The notes beneath the pieces were generated by a model. That model was not told the origin of the DNA. It was given only the letters and a program-made list of their open reading frames with translations, and searched no databases. Position numbers and translations under genes: made by a program. Shown one piece after another: positions 11,727-23,700 of a DNA stretch of 64,000 nt (the first letter of the stretch is position 1; every line of letters starts with the position of its first letter). This stretch comes from Ciona intestinalis (taxonomy: Eukaryota > Chordata > Ascidiacea > Phlebobranchia > Cionidae): assembly GCF_000224145.3 (NCBI RefSeq), contig NC_020169.2:2282662-2346661 (forward strand). Direction: 5' to 3'.

Positions 11727-14700
11727 CTTAAACGCCCACTGTCCATCCAATGCATAGCATGGAACTATATTGAGTACAGCAAGAGCACCGGACATTGAAA
11801 ACATATACCTGGGTACAAAAAATGTAAATGTTTAGTCTTATGTGACTGTATGGTGTTTTAGGTTTAGGGAATATCTTTGGTTAAGTTACAGTTTTATTAA
11901 AGGAAACACCATGTAAATAAGCGACCTGGGACTTGGGACAATGGGCTAAATTTGCCTAAATCCTATGTACTTAAGAAAGACCTCACTTACATAAAATAGA
12001 ACTTTATATATTGTTAGTAAACTCACTGTAAAAACTTAAGTAGAACTGCAGGTAGTCGAAGTGGCAACCACCACCAACGTGGACGGTATTCTGATATTGT
12101 GAGAAAACGAACTAAATCTGCCGGTTCGCCGAGGTATAATACATGCTGTGCAGGAAGGTTGGGGTAACGGAGGATTTTTAGTCGCATAAAACGAGTTGTT
12201 GTGTCTCCTGTGGAAAAAAGTTTCGGCATTACTCTATTGAAACAGAAGTGGGAATGAGAATATGAGATCATATGTTTTAGCAAGCCAGTTTTGAATAAAA
12301 ACGATCTGCTGTTATGTGTCCATAAAAAACACGCAGAACTAAAGTATACTGCATTTGACCCTTTAATAAAGGAGGTTCCCTTTGTTTAACGACTATGGGT
12401 GTAAATGTATTTTTAAAATGTTACGCCAGATTTTGTTAAAAAATAATTGCACATGAGTATGAGTAGATACTTGCAATCTTCATATGATAGTCTTTCTTTG
12501 TTCAAATAATTTGAAAAGAAAACAGCTTTAGTAGTATTGTAATACCCTAACAAATCTTCGATTTGGTGTACTTGAACATAAGTATGGGCAGATGGACTAA
12601 TTGTCATAAATGGGCAGCCAAGACTTTGCATTAAGTTATTAATCATAGTACCAACCTAAAAGTGGGAATGCACATATTCCTTCAACACCAACTGCTTGGT
12701 CATGTCGACCACAATCAACATTGTTAGTACAATCCTTAAATGACATCATAGTTCGTCCAGGGAGACATGCAAACATCTGAGAATATAATTAACAAACATA
12801 ATTTAAATTGAATACATATCTGAAAATGCTTTGTCCAAATTATCAGCTACACATAAGAATCCCCCCAAAATAATCACCCACAAAGTAACATACTTGGTAA
12901 CTGGTAAGATGGCAAAAGGTGCATGAAACAGAACATCTGTGTTTATCAACTGTCGTTTTCGGGTCGAGGATAAAGTAAGCTATATTCATAACTACATAAT
13001 ATAAACGGAGACAATAGTAGCTGTTATGTATTAAAACTGGCCAGAAAAATGTATACAAAATCTCTCAAACAGTAAAAATCTCTAAAAAATACCTTTTTCT
13101 GTGAGACTTTATAGTGATAACATAGGTGTGTGGGTGGGGGGTTCACACCACAGCAATCTGGATGACCATCGGATAATGTTCCTGCCTCAGATAATGCAAT
13201 CGATGACACTACTGATGATTTTAGTGTTAACTTTTCCAGCTCATTCCATTTTATACAAGAACCTGAGAATTTAAATATTTTTCTGTTTACTTTATGGCGC
13301 AAACAAAGTCAAATTAAAATAGACTACCAAACTGAATATATATGTAAAAAAAACTTAATATTTTAACGGTAGTGTTTCTGTGAAATAGTGATTAGTGAAT
13401 ATACTTATTTCTCCTCATGTGGCGGGGCAATGACATTGGTATAACATGGGTATCTTACTTTATACACCTCGTTTAGAATTACGAGTTACCACACAAATAA
13501 CTTTATTAGGAATGACTTTTCCTAGTTACAAAATTTACCCATTTGCGGTAATGTCCTGCTCTCATTGACACATTTAAACCAAGTTTTTGATTCCTGGACA
13601 TGGCAGTTCCCGATATGTTGAACTACGTCACCAACCATTATACCACTGGATCCTTGTAAGGGGGAATTCTGCAGAATTGAACAAAAAATAAAATCCTAAA
13701 TTTTTTTATTTTTTAATAAGTTTTTACTTTTGTTTAGTGTACAAAATTAAATTTTATTTTATGGAATATCATTTTGTGTATGTAAGCGGCACACAAAGTA
13801 TTACTGAAAACAAAGTTTGTGAAAATAAATGCGAAATTTCACAGGTTCATAATTTAACATATGCCAGTCTCACTACAGCATTATATTGTAATAAATAGAT
13901 TTTTCAAATTTATACAAAAGTGTTGCCTAAAATGGGTGTGTGTGTACATACAGTGGAAAAAATGAGGGTATCTATGATTAGGCTACCCTGTATAAATCCA
14001 TAAACAGTTCAAAACCTGACAAACAAGTCTTAAAACAAAAATATAGGATATATCAGTTTATTTCTTAATTAGAAGTTTATATTGCGAGAGCTAGCAAATA
14101 ACGCTAATACATTTCGAAAAGCAAAAATGTTTGCGTTTTTGCTATGCTTAATTTTATCGTTTAAACTAATGTGTATGCTGACTTCTAAAAAGTTAGGGTT
14201 TTATTGCAGAACTTACCTGAGCCTGGTACGTAACTATTACACCCTCCCCTCCTTGAGAATAAAACGGAGCCAGCATGAACGGGAGTGAAAAAATAAGTAC
14301 GCAAGCAATCAGACACAGTATGAAGTTATGCCATACGCCAGCACAGTAGACACGCAGTTGTTTTCTTGCATTTGCTCGGTTTAGATCAGTGGAATTGAGA
14401 TCCACATAAGCACCAGGATAAATAACAAACAGGAAAATGCCAAATCCATTGACTTCAATTCCTTCCCTATAATTTGAATAGTAACAGAAGATACTGTGTA
14501 AAGCGTAAGCTATAAAGCTTAAGCTTAGGTTCATATTCTAAGAAAAATATGGTTTATTTATTCTTAAAATTTGTTTAATATTTTGCAAAAAAATGACCAA
14601 TAGTATACATTGAAAACGCATAAAAAAATTAAAACATAATTTTATAAATTTAGTGTACACGGTTGTAAATATAATATTTTGCATTAAAAATATATCTTAT

Positions 14701-16726
14701 GCTAATCTAGTGGGTAATTTAATAGTCATGTAATATAAAATAAAGCGCTTTGCATGTAAATATTGCAATAAAACATTAGCTCTTATGCACATAAAAACAG
14801 CTAATGTTTTAGCTCTTGTTTTTATGTGCTCTTATGCACATAAAAACAGCAGGCCTAACCCCTATATACATGCCTGGTAGCAGCTACAGCATGTCCAAGC
14901 TCATGAAGGATCCCACTCAATAAAATTGCAGTCAATAGGTACGATAAGTCATTTAATGGCAGATTCACACCAGGTACGATCACTGTTAAAACCTGCATAT
15001 ACATGGTAGTAATATTATAGGGTGAAAGGATATTAGTGGAAAAACCTGGTGTCTAAACATAATATTCATGATATGACTGCATTAAGTGTCATTGAACATG
15101 TTGTATCACTTTTAAAATTAATTAGCATGTTAAAAAACAGGTCTTGAATTTTGTTTTTCCAGTTATATGCAATAGAAATGCTGTTGTTTATTTTGGTATT
15201 TGCCATGTAGTAATATGTCTTAGCCTTTAGTTAAGTGCTAAGCATTTTTTAAGTTATAAACCTTGAAAGGAATAAATGTAATGTAACTAACTAATGCAAC
15301 AGAAATTATGTTGTTTGTGGTAATATTAAATGTTGGAATCTCCATAAAAATCTTCATAAATACGGCTTTTAACCTTTTTATCCAACATCAAGTGCAAAGC
15401 ATTAATTAGGTTATGTACTCTGGATATGTAACTTTAACTATCAGTTTTGCATGGTGAAACAAAAACAGCTGGGTGTTCTGTTTCATACACCTCATGCCCA
15501 AGCCCAACTAAGAGTTGCTACTTACGAACATTGTGGCCGATTGCTATTGTTATATTGTACGGCTGACAATTCAGACAACCCTTAAAATGGACAGCTGGGT
15601 TTGAGCAATTGCAATGTAGGAACTTATGCATTCCACCTAAACTGGATTGGTACTTAAGTACAACCCATAACAATATACATAAATATGAATTTATGGTTTC
15701 AAAATTTAATACATTTATAAAAGTCAAGAGTAGTAAGCATCACACACCTGAGAAGATGGGACAGCTGGCGTGGTGGTAAAAATATTCAAATCAAGGAAAC
15801 TTTTCACCAATGTATGAATGAGCAGAATAGTTGAACTTAACATCGCTAACGCAGCAAACAGAATTCCTGTCAAGTATGTATTGATTAATGATTATGAAGT
15901 GACAATCAATTTACATGTCTCAAAATGTATGGTATAGGTTTAAAAAAGTTGGAATCAGCTAAATACACGTGCGGCAGTAATATGAGAATAAAAAAGGAAT
16001 TCAGAATGCTTTACACAGTTTAAAACTTACTGCAACAGTTTGGCCAATTTTAAAGTTGAAACCACTTTATAAAATACCATGGAATACATTGTAATGCAAA
16101 ATACCTGCATCAAACCAGACTTTTAACTTGCGCCATCTTCCAAAGTGAGCTAAATAACGATTTAACTTTTTCGTGAAATAACGAACTTGAAATGGAGTAA
16201 CAAAGATGGAACGCTTCTTTAAGAAACGGTCGCAAATTGGTCCCAAGTATTCATTACCCTAAAAACGGTTTTTAATTAGCTTGATTATAAATTTATTTTG
16301 AAAGGAAATTGTATGGCCATATGCATTTAAATTCCTATTAGGTAATGTATTTTGTCAAAAATAAGTCAATTATGTATATCCTTTTTAAATAATGTGGCAT
16401 CAATGTCTTATACATAGGTAACATATCAAGATGTTTTAGATATCAGTGCTGGTGAAGAATCCTCCCCCATCCTATTTGCTAACCACTAACCCCTAAACCC
16501 TAACCTCTATAACTACTAACCCCTAACCACCAACCTAAAACACTTCCCACCAGCCTAATCTGCTATAAGACAGAGTTTTCTTTACTAGTGCTTAGATACC
16601 TAAGAATAAACTGTTAGATACTTATGCTAAAGTAAACCCAACATTACTTACAGTTACAAAATTGTGAAGCAAATGAAAGATTGACCAGCATGCCAAGATC
16701 ACAGCTAAAAACGTGGTAGGTAACAT
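11727..16726 (-). CDS. MBTPS2: MBTPS2, site-2 protease (10 exons seen, 3' end incomplete)
   Basis: Membrane-embedded zinc metalloprotease that makes the second cut releasing SREBP and ATF6 in the Golgi. Exons (minus): 16652-16726, 16105-16258, 15748-15866, 14874-14992, 14217-14466, 13539-13668, 13093-13262, 12656-12776, 12027-12207, 11727-11808; all phases agree. The exon at 14874-14992 encodes the HELGH zinc site ([15 protein letters not shown]). Next come [19 protein letters not shown] and CAGVWHNF. A cysteine-rich luminal part follows ([37 protein letters not shown]). Near the end is the third ligand motif in [15 protein letters not shown]. The donor after HELGH is GC, not GT. Human S2P has about 45 further residues including a membrane segment; I found no matching exon downstream. 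Reading through the last donor would stop after VSII. Confidence 0.95.
14780..14855. repeat. short inverted and direct repeat in MBTPS2 intron
   Basis: TTATGCACATAAAAACAGC occurs twice as a direct repeat, with an inverted partner TTTTTATGTGC between the copies. It could fold into a hairpin next to the exon carrying the zinc motif and its GC donor. Confidence 0.6.
16446..16600. repeat. element with degenerate CCCTAA-type repeats
   Basis: It begins near AGTGCTGGTGAAGAATC, then TTTGCTAACCACTAACCCCT and several variants of CTAACC/CCCTAA, ending near TTACTAGTGCTTAG. The ends are inversely related. It matches the palindromic element at 41569-41725, so this is a dispersed element rather than a telomere relic. 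It sits in MBTPS2 intron 1. Confidence 0.6.
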
Positions 16727-16984
16727 CGTTGGTCGTAATATTGCTTATTTCTCACAAAACGACAGCATTGCTAAGGTTTTTTTACAGTTAGAAATTGCCT
16801 CATAACAACTTTACAGTAAATTCTGGAGTAAAACTTTTACACACCAGCGCAGGTAAATTCTTTATAAATCTTACGCGGGGAAAACCCTAACAAGCTTATC
16901 TAATATTATAATGTCTATGCTCACACACGCTTTCCTCATAAGTTGACGTGGTGCATAATATAGGCCATTTTGTTGCTCCCACCA

Positions 16985-17026
16985 ACGCTTATATATATAC
17001 ATATATATACGTGTATATATAAGCGT
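16985..17026. repeat. AT-rich perfect palindrome
   Basis: CGCTTATATATATACATATA is followed by its near inverse ending TATATATAAGCG, forming a roughly 40-bp snap-back. It lies upstream of MBTPS2. Confidence 0.7.
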
Positions 17027-17786
17027 TGCTCCCACAGTGGCATATATTAACTTGCAAACATTTACTATAGCGCAGGTCAATCAAGGCTTTGTGGCCAACA
17101 TAGTACTATGGTGTCCAATATAGTTTAAGTTTGCCGATGAAAGCACCGAGCCACCGAGCTTCAAATCATTTTACCTTCAAAGAATCTTTTGTATCTAGTT
17201 TACTTATCTAGAAAGTCGGTGTACTGCACGTGTTTATTTATTCAACGAAGAGCACCCGCCGCAGTGGGATGCCTGAGTTAAAGTGAATGAAAAAAAAACG
17301 AAAAACAGCAAACAATTGATCGTTCGGCGGAACCAACAAAAGACAGGAAGACGCCGTAAAATAAACTAAGAATGCACACCTTTCTTACATATCGATACAA
17401 ATGGTCTCTCGTGCTACATGCAAGCACGCACGTTTGTGTAAGTGAGCGGGCGAACTGCAATGTTAGCAGCAACACAAATTTATACAAAAATGAAAAAGGC
17501 AGCGATGAAGAAGCGAAAAAAAACGAACGAGGAACAGACGTGGGAGGACGCGGGTTTCGATACAGAAATGTGTTTTGGTATCTGTACATCTTTGTAAAAA
17601 CAAAAAGCCAATGCAATTAGAAAATAAAATAAAAAAAGGCCGATTGAAACAACATTGGCAAGGTGATTGCTCGTTCGTGTCACGTCAAACCAACATTTTA
17701 TAAGTTACTCGCCAAATCTTTGGCACGAAATTCTGCGGGTTAGTGACGGAAAATGCAATATCTTGGGTGAAGTGAAATTATAGCGG

Positions 17787-20700
17787 CTACACAATAACTT
17801 CGTTGAGACCGTCTATGTAAGCTGGTGGCCTCGAGGTCTTAGCAGCTTCGTAGCAGGTGCTCTTGTCCGCTCTGTAGTCGCCGGTGGTCGCAATACAGGA
17901 GACTGGACGTCGTCTTTGTTCGTTTTTCGAGCGCAGAAGGACTTCTACCTTTCGGGGTGTGTTACCGGCGCTGCCATTGGGACCGCCATGTGATGAAGTC
18001 TTTCGGTTGCGCGGGTCGGCGTCGGATCGTTTTCTTTGCTGCTGGGGAAGCTTGCTGTCGGAGAGTTTACGGTGCTGAGCTGCGATGGTTTTCTGGCACG
18101 CGTCGCTCATCTTGCGGTAATGGGAGCTCGGAGATTCGATCGCGTCTTCCGCGGGGTTAGGAACCGTCGGGGGTGACGGGAGGGAAGACAGACGCTCGAT
18201 GAGTTTTTCTTCGAACGCAGCTGGTATGTTGTTATGTCGGTCGCTGCGACAAAGCAGCGAGTCAGTTGAATCGGCCAGGTCGTCTACGCTCTTTTGAGCC
18301 GAAAGCATGGCGCCAAAATGCGGGGATGCTGGGTCGACCATAATTTCCACTTCGTCTGCAAAATCCTTAGCGTCGTGCATCGACTTATGACGGTGGTGTC
18401 GCTTTCCTCCGGACTTGTTCCTGTGACGACCACCGCTTTGGTGAAGACCAGTTTCAGTGCTTGCACTTCTCTGCATACGGCCACCAACTACGTCATGGTC
18501 ACGTGATGAACGCTTACGATGTCTGTGACGTCGAGATTTTTCTTCCAAACCATCTTTACTGCGTCTGCTGCTGTGTTGGACGGATGTACGTTTACTGGAA
18601 TCCGATGACGACAACCTAAGCAAATGGAAAGGTTAACTTAAGAAATACGTTTGATTTTTGTCTGGTACGTTTGTCGTATACATAGTACTGTGGTGTAAGA
18701 TAGCGTTAGCACATATTGTAGTAGGGTGAGAAATGTGGGACATATTTTCAATTTACCTTCTAGTCCCATTTGCTAGTAAACAAAGATCAATATTAGAATA
18801 TCCTAAAACAGCATCAAACTTGGCACCACTTTATACTCAAATCTATGTAATTTCTAGAACTTGTTTTTGTAATAAGCCAGACAATTACTAATGTTACACC
18901 TGAATTATTCATACAGTGTTAAACTTCTGCAGGAATTCAAAATTCTAGCATTACAAAATGTACAGCAAAAACGTGGTTAATATTCAGTTTCTTACTTGTG
19001 CTGGCGTGGTATTGTGTGCATGTCATCGTAGTAAGTCCTAGATCCTCTGAGCTGGGTTGGTGGAATGTCCCGCCGAGCACTCACGTGGCTGAATGCAGAC
19101 GCCTCACTGGACGAGATGTAGGACAAAGCGTCATGTGACAAGCTATGCTTCAGCGCGCCCGGCTGGGGCAGTCTCTCCAACGATGCTTCCTTAATGTGTG
19201 CGACTTTCGATGGGTAGCTGTTGCTGCTTTGTGTGACTTTTTCGACACCGGGAGACATAACACGCTCTTTAACCGGTGACGCAAGAGTAACGTCACGCAT
19301 GACGTCATCTTCACTTTTTGAAACAGTGGGCTCGGGGAAATCGAAGCAATCGCCCTTGACAGTAAGCTCACTATGGGTCGTCTCGGAAGTGCTTGACAGC
19401 TCTAAAAAAAAAACAAATATAAATTAAATAAAATTCACAAATTTGTGCTCATATAATAAATAAGTAATATAATCTCATTATAAAAAGCATGAATGAAAGT
19501 ATTTTATTTTACCTCGTTCTTCCACTGGAGCGGGGACAACCGGCAATTGTTCTGTCAAATCGGAAACACTTAAACTCTTGTGCTGTGGCGCCGCTAAGTG
19601 TTTCTCTGTCACGCAGATCACACCGCCGCTAGGTGGCCCATCTAGCTCAATCGGGTCGAAATCGTCCACGAACGCGTTATCTACATTCCAAAATTAAACG
19701 TCATTTAATTGTTTTGTTTACGACAAAAAGTAAAACCATTATACGAAAATAGTCCCCCACAACTATTATGATCCTTAAAAATATAACCTAAAACCGAAAA
19801 ACACAACATCTAGAATATTTTCCAAATGACCTACACAACATTTAACTATTAAACACCCATGCTATTTTTAAACTAGCAGTAATCAATAATAGGATAACTG
19901 CGACTTGTTACCGTTTTCCTCCACTTCGTCCTCGTCTTCATAATCAGCTTCGTTTCTTTGCTTGGAATCACTCTCAATACCAGAGGTATGGGAGCTGCCA
20001 TGACTGGTGCTTGAGTTATACGATTTGTAAAGCTTCTCACGAACACCTAAAGTTAAAAGTAGGCTGTTAACACGGTAGATAATATAATATGTATTACATT
20101 TCAACATTCTAAAAAAATATGCCTTTATAAATTGTTTAATAAATAACAACAATATCTGGTATTGCTGTATTGTGTTAAAAACTACAGAGCAGGAAAAACT
20201 ACAAGCCCTCCGGTAATACTTGAACCCACAACCCCGATAATGTCCAATCATTTAGTATCAAATTTATGCCATCGATAGTGGATATAAATATCCAGTTACG
20301 ATGCCCGTGCATTTCCTGGATAGCTTTACCAATACTTGTTTTTAAACATTCGTGCTGTGTCTTGAGAATTTTGCTTACCGGATTTACTGTTGTTGGACTG
20401 AGGGCTCATTTCCCCTTCCCCACCAACAAGACGTTCTTCAACCCCTTTGACGTCATATTCAAGATTCTTGCCGCTGATGTACGATTCGCGGTATTGACGT
20501 TTTGCTAGGTAAAAAATTCCAGCGGTTAGGATAAAGTAAAACCCTATAAAAGTTACACTAATTTAAAAAAATAGTAAAACACCTATGTAAATATGTAAAA
20601 TATCAGCGGGCACAAATTTGTCAAACAGAACAATAGTTGTGTTATAAGAACTTGCGTTGCCCTGCCACGCGAGGATAAATAAGTTAAATTCATTCAATAC

Positions 20701-23700
20701 CGTTTGCGAAAAGCTCAGGCACCAAAAGAGGCTTATTGAAATGTAAGTACTTTACGGTGTTTTGTTGCGCGGAGGAATCGTTTTCACTGGGTGGTCAGAA
20801 CAATTGCAAATAATGGAGACCGTTATTAAACTACAGGGTGCCTGGTAATAGATAAGGGAGACGAAGCGAGGAAAATGTGACCACAGAGCGCGGTCTTAAG
20901 TAGTAGAGATGAGTCGAGATAAGGAAACGATTGTCAATGTTGGAGTGTTTGCCACTGACCACAAAATACACAACTCGAAAGAATCTACGATCTCAAGTAA
21001 GTGGATTGTACCATCCGGACAAGGAAAGCGGTTCCTAATCGGCTCAAAGGTCGCTGCACTGGCATACCGCGCGAAAACGGGCGCTATACATTTAAATCAA
21101 CCATCCAAGTATTTGTATCACCAACTAAAACATGTGTTAACTATTTTTGCACGAACAGCAAACAGAAATCAAGCCTCCTAACAACATGGGAGTAGAACAT
21201 GGAATAAGGTTCTCACGTCACGATAAGCGCTTGCTTCGTAAGTCGCCATTGTCGCCCTAAACATGGCATTTTAATCCGGGAGATTAGATAAGATTGATGT
21301 AACGGAGTCTTTTGCTATAGCGACCGACATAACCAACAAGTGATGATGTCATCATGGGAAGTTAAGCTATGTTCTGTGTTTTGTGTGGTATACAAGTTAT
21401 ATCTTGCGGCATTGATAGCATGGGAAATAGGATTTGGGAAGTTATAACAGTTTCCCACGCTCGGGTATACTAAGTCACTGATAACAAGTGAGTAGGCGGG
21501 GATATTTGATTGCTGAATTAGTTTCCAATTATCATTGATTCACTTGAAGGGAAAAACAGATTGGATTTTGCATAGTAAGTAGGGGTAAGATGGAACATGT
21601 TTTTATTCATTTTTTATCGTCCAACTTGGTGGAAATACAAGAATATTTACAGGTTTTTTTAACAATAGCCCGACTTTAAAACAGCGTTGTTAATTAATCA
21701 AGATACAACCAGGACTATAAGCTTTAAGTTTCCACTTTAACTGTATCCCACCTTACTGATCAGTACTATATGTTAATAACTAAGAACCTAAACTTACTTG
21801 CTCGACCGTCCAACTTTCGCATGTGTTGTACAAAGGGTGTCAAGCTCATATAGAGAGAGTGAGTTTCTCTGAGTAACCGCAGCAGGTACTTGGACCGGGT
21901 GTGGCTGCCTGTGTAGTACGTCAAGCGGCGGCTGGCTGGCAAATCTTCAGGATATATCTCAAACCTCTTTGCCTGGATAACAATAAACGGTCAAGATAAT
22001 AAAAACCACAAAAAAGCGACGCTTTGTTTTGGTAAATATTACAATTTGATAACGAGAATTGTACTTGTGCGATAGAAATTAGTGGGTTGTGTTAAATCCG
22101 ATAGTCGGTTGGCAACCTTGCATGGGCGAACTATGTAACTGCAGGCACTGACAGGATTTGCGGCTATTTTTAGAACGCGTTGAAACTCTGTACGTGAGAA
22201 TGGCATAACGTATTATGGGGTGTGGAGAAAGTCATTTCAAGCATGAAATTTCAGTTGTTTGTTGCAGGGATAAAACACGATTTGTTATTACACATTTTTG
22301 TAAAACTTTTCTCCTAATACCAAAACTCAATATGGAAATTTAAAAGAAAGTTGTTGCCCTAATAAGGCAAAGGAAATTTTGTCTCGAGATTAAACCACAT
22401 ATTAGTCATTTTATCGTTAACGATCGGCGAGACCAAATGTATGGTATAACCATAATGGGATGATATATAGTGGGTTAGATTCATAAGTGACCTAAACCGG
22501 ATAAAACCGCTGATCAGCAATCAATTACCATTAAAACACCACGTTGTAATAATGACAATGACGAAAACGTGAATTACGTAAATGTTGATGAAACATGCAT
22601 TACGTATGTGTATGGTATATTGCCCGTGACTTTGAGCTCATGGGTTTTAAATCAACTAGGATATAAGAACATTACTAAAAGGCAACTGTGTTTAAGTTTC
22701 TAGTTATTTATGCAACCTCTAGACTGTTAAATACGATGTTAATTGTTAAAAAAACGAAAACATAAAATATGGGTTTTGGGTGCTACCAGTACCGTACGCC
22801 TATATTTGTCCCGCATACTTACTTTAATTAATTAAGAGGGTCCAGTTTGAAAAAGTAATTAAACTAAGTAAGAAAATATAGCCTTAAAATGTTACAGCAA
22901 AACTTACAGCAAAGAAAAGTCGACCAACTTTGTTCCATGGAAACTCGAAGTCGAGTAGATGTATACCATCGTCTCGTTGTGGGGCGACATGGTGGATTCT
23001 TATGCCTTGATGGTAGATCCCCAGTACTACGGACGGCGTGGTCTCTTTTTTTGTCTGTGGAAAAAAATTGTCGAATTTATAACAATTTTTTTTTGTATTT
23101 TGGTGGCAATTTTAATCGAATTTTATTTTTTTCTGTGTTCTGTTTTGCTAAGCGCGGGTGGAGTAGGTTCTAAGGAAATGTTCTTGGAAAACTAGGCAAG
23201 TCGAGAACTTTATATGGAAAAGTGCTTTATTTGGAAAGAGCATGAGATCGAGGCTCGAGCTAAGAATGGCGTTTGGTTTCTTATTTTTCTTGTGCACAGC
23301 GGAGGTCTTACCGCCATGATAGCAAAGAATTTCGACCAGACGAATCCCAAAAACGACGTGACGCGCATAATTTAATTGTCTGGGGAGGCGGACGACTAAA
23401 ATAACTGTCTACTTCGGGCAGCGAAAAACTAATTCTTTGCTAATAACGATATAAATAAAACTTAGTGATACAATGACTGCGTTCGATCCTACATGAATTA
23501 GTAGCGCCGTATTGTCTAAAAATTAAGCAACATAATACAGGTCACAACATGTACGTAATGGTTGGCTGCGACACAAAAGTTTTGTTTGTCGGATTCCCTG
23601 TTTAGCTTTTTAATGACCGCGGTAAGGTTACACCGCTCGGGACGAACGCTCTGGGATCCCAGAATTCCCAATACAGTTCGGACAAAGCCTTGGGTCTGCG

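Noticed and set aside
16490-16560. Possible interstitial telomere or chromosome-fusion scar
   Set aside because: The CCCTAA-like units are degenerate and sit inside a dispersed element with a relative at 41569-41725, so transposition explains them better.
17372-17620. 82-codon frames on both strands near the FRMD6 3' flank
   Set aside because: Low-complexity Lys/Phe-rich translations with no conserved feature; this is 3' flanking sequence of FRMD6.
20909-21181. 90-codon open frame in an FRMD6 intron
   Set aside because: It lies on the opposite strand inside an intron, has no recognisable motif, and lacks splice or promoter context.
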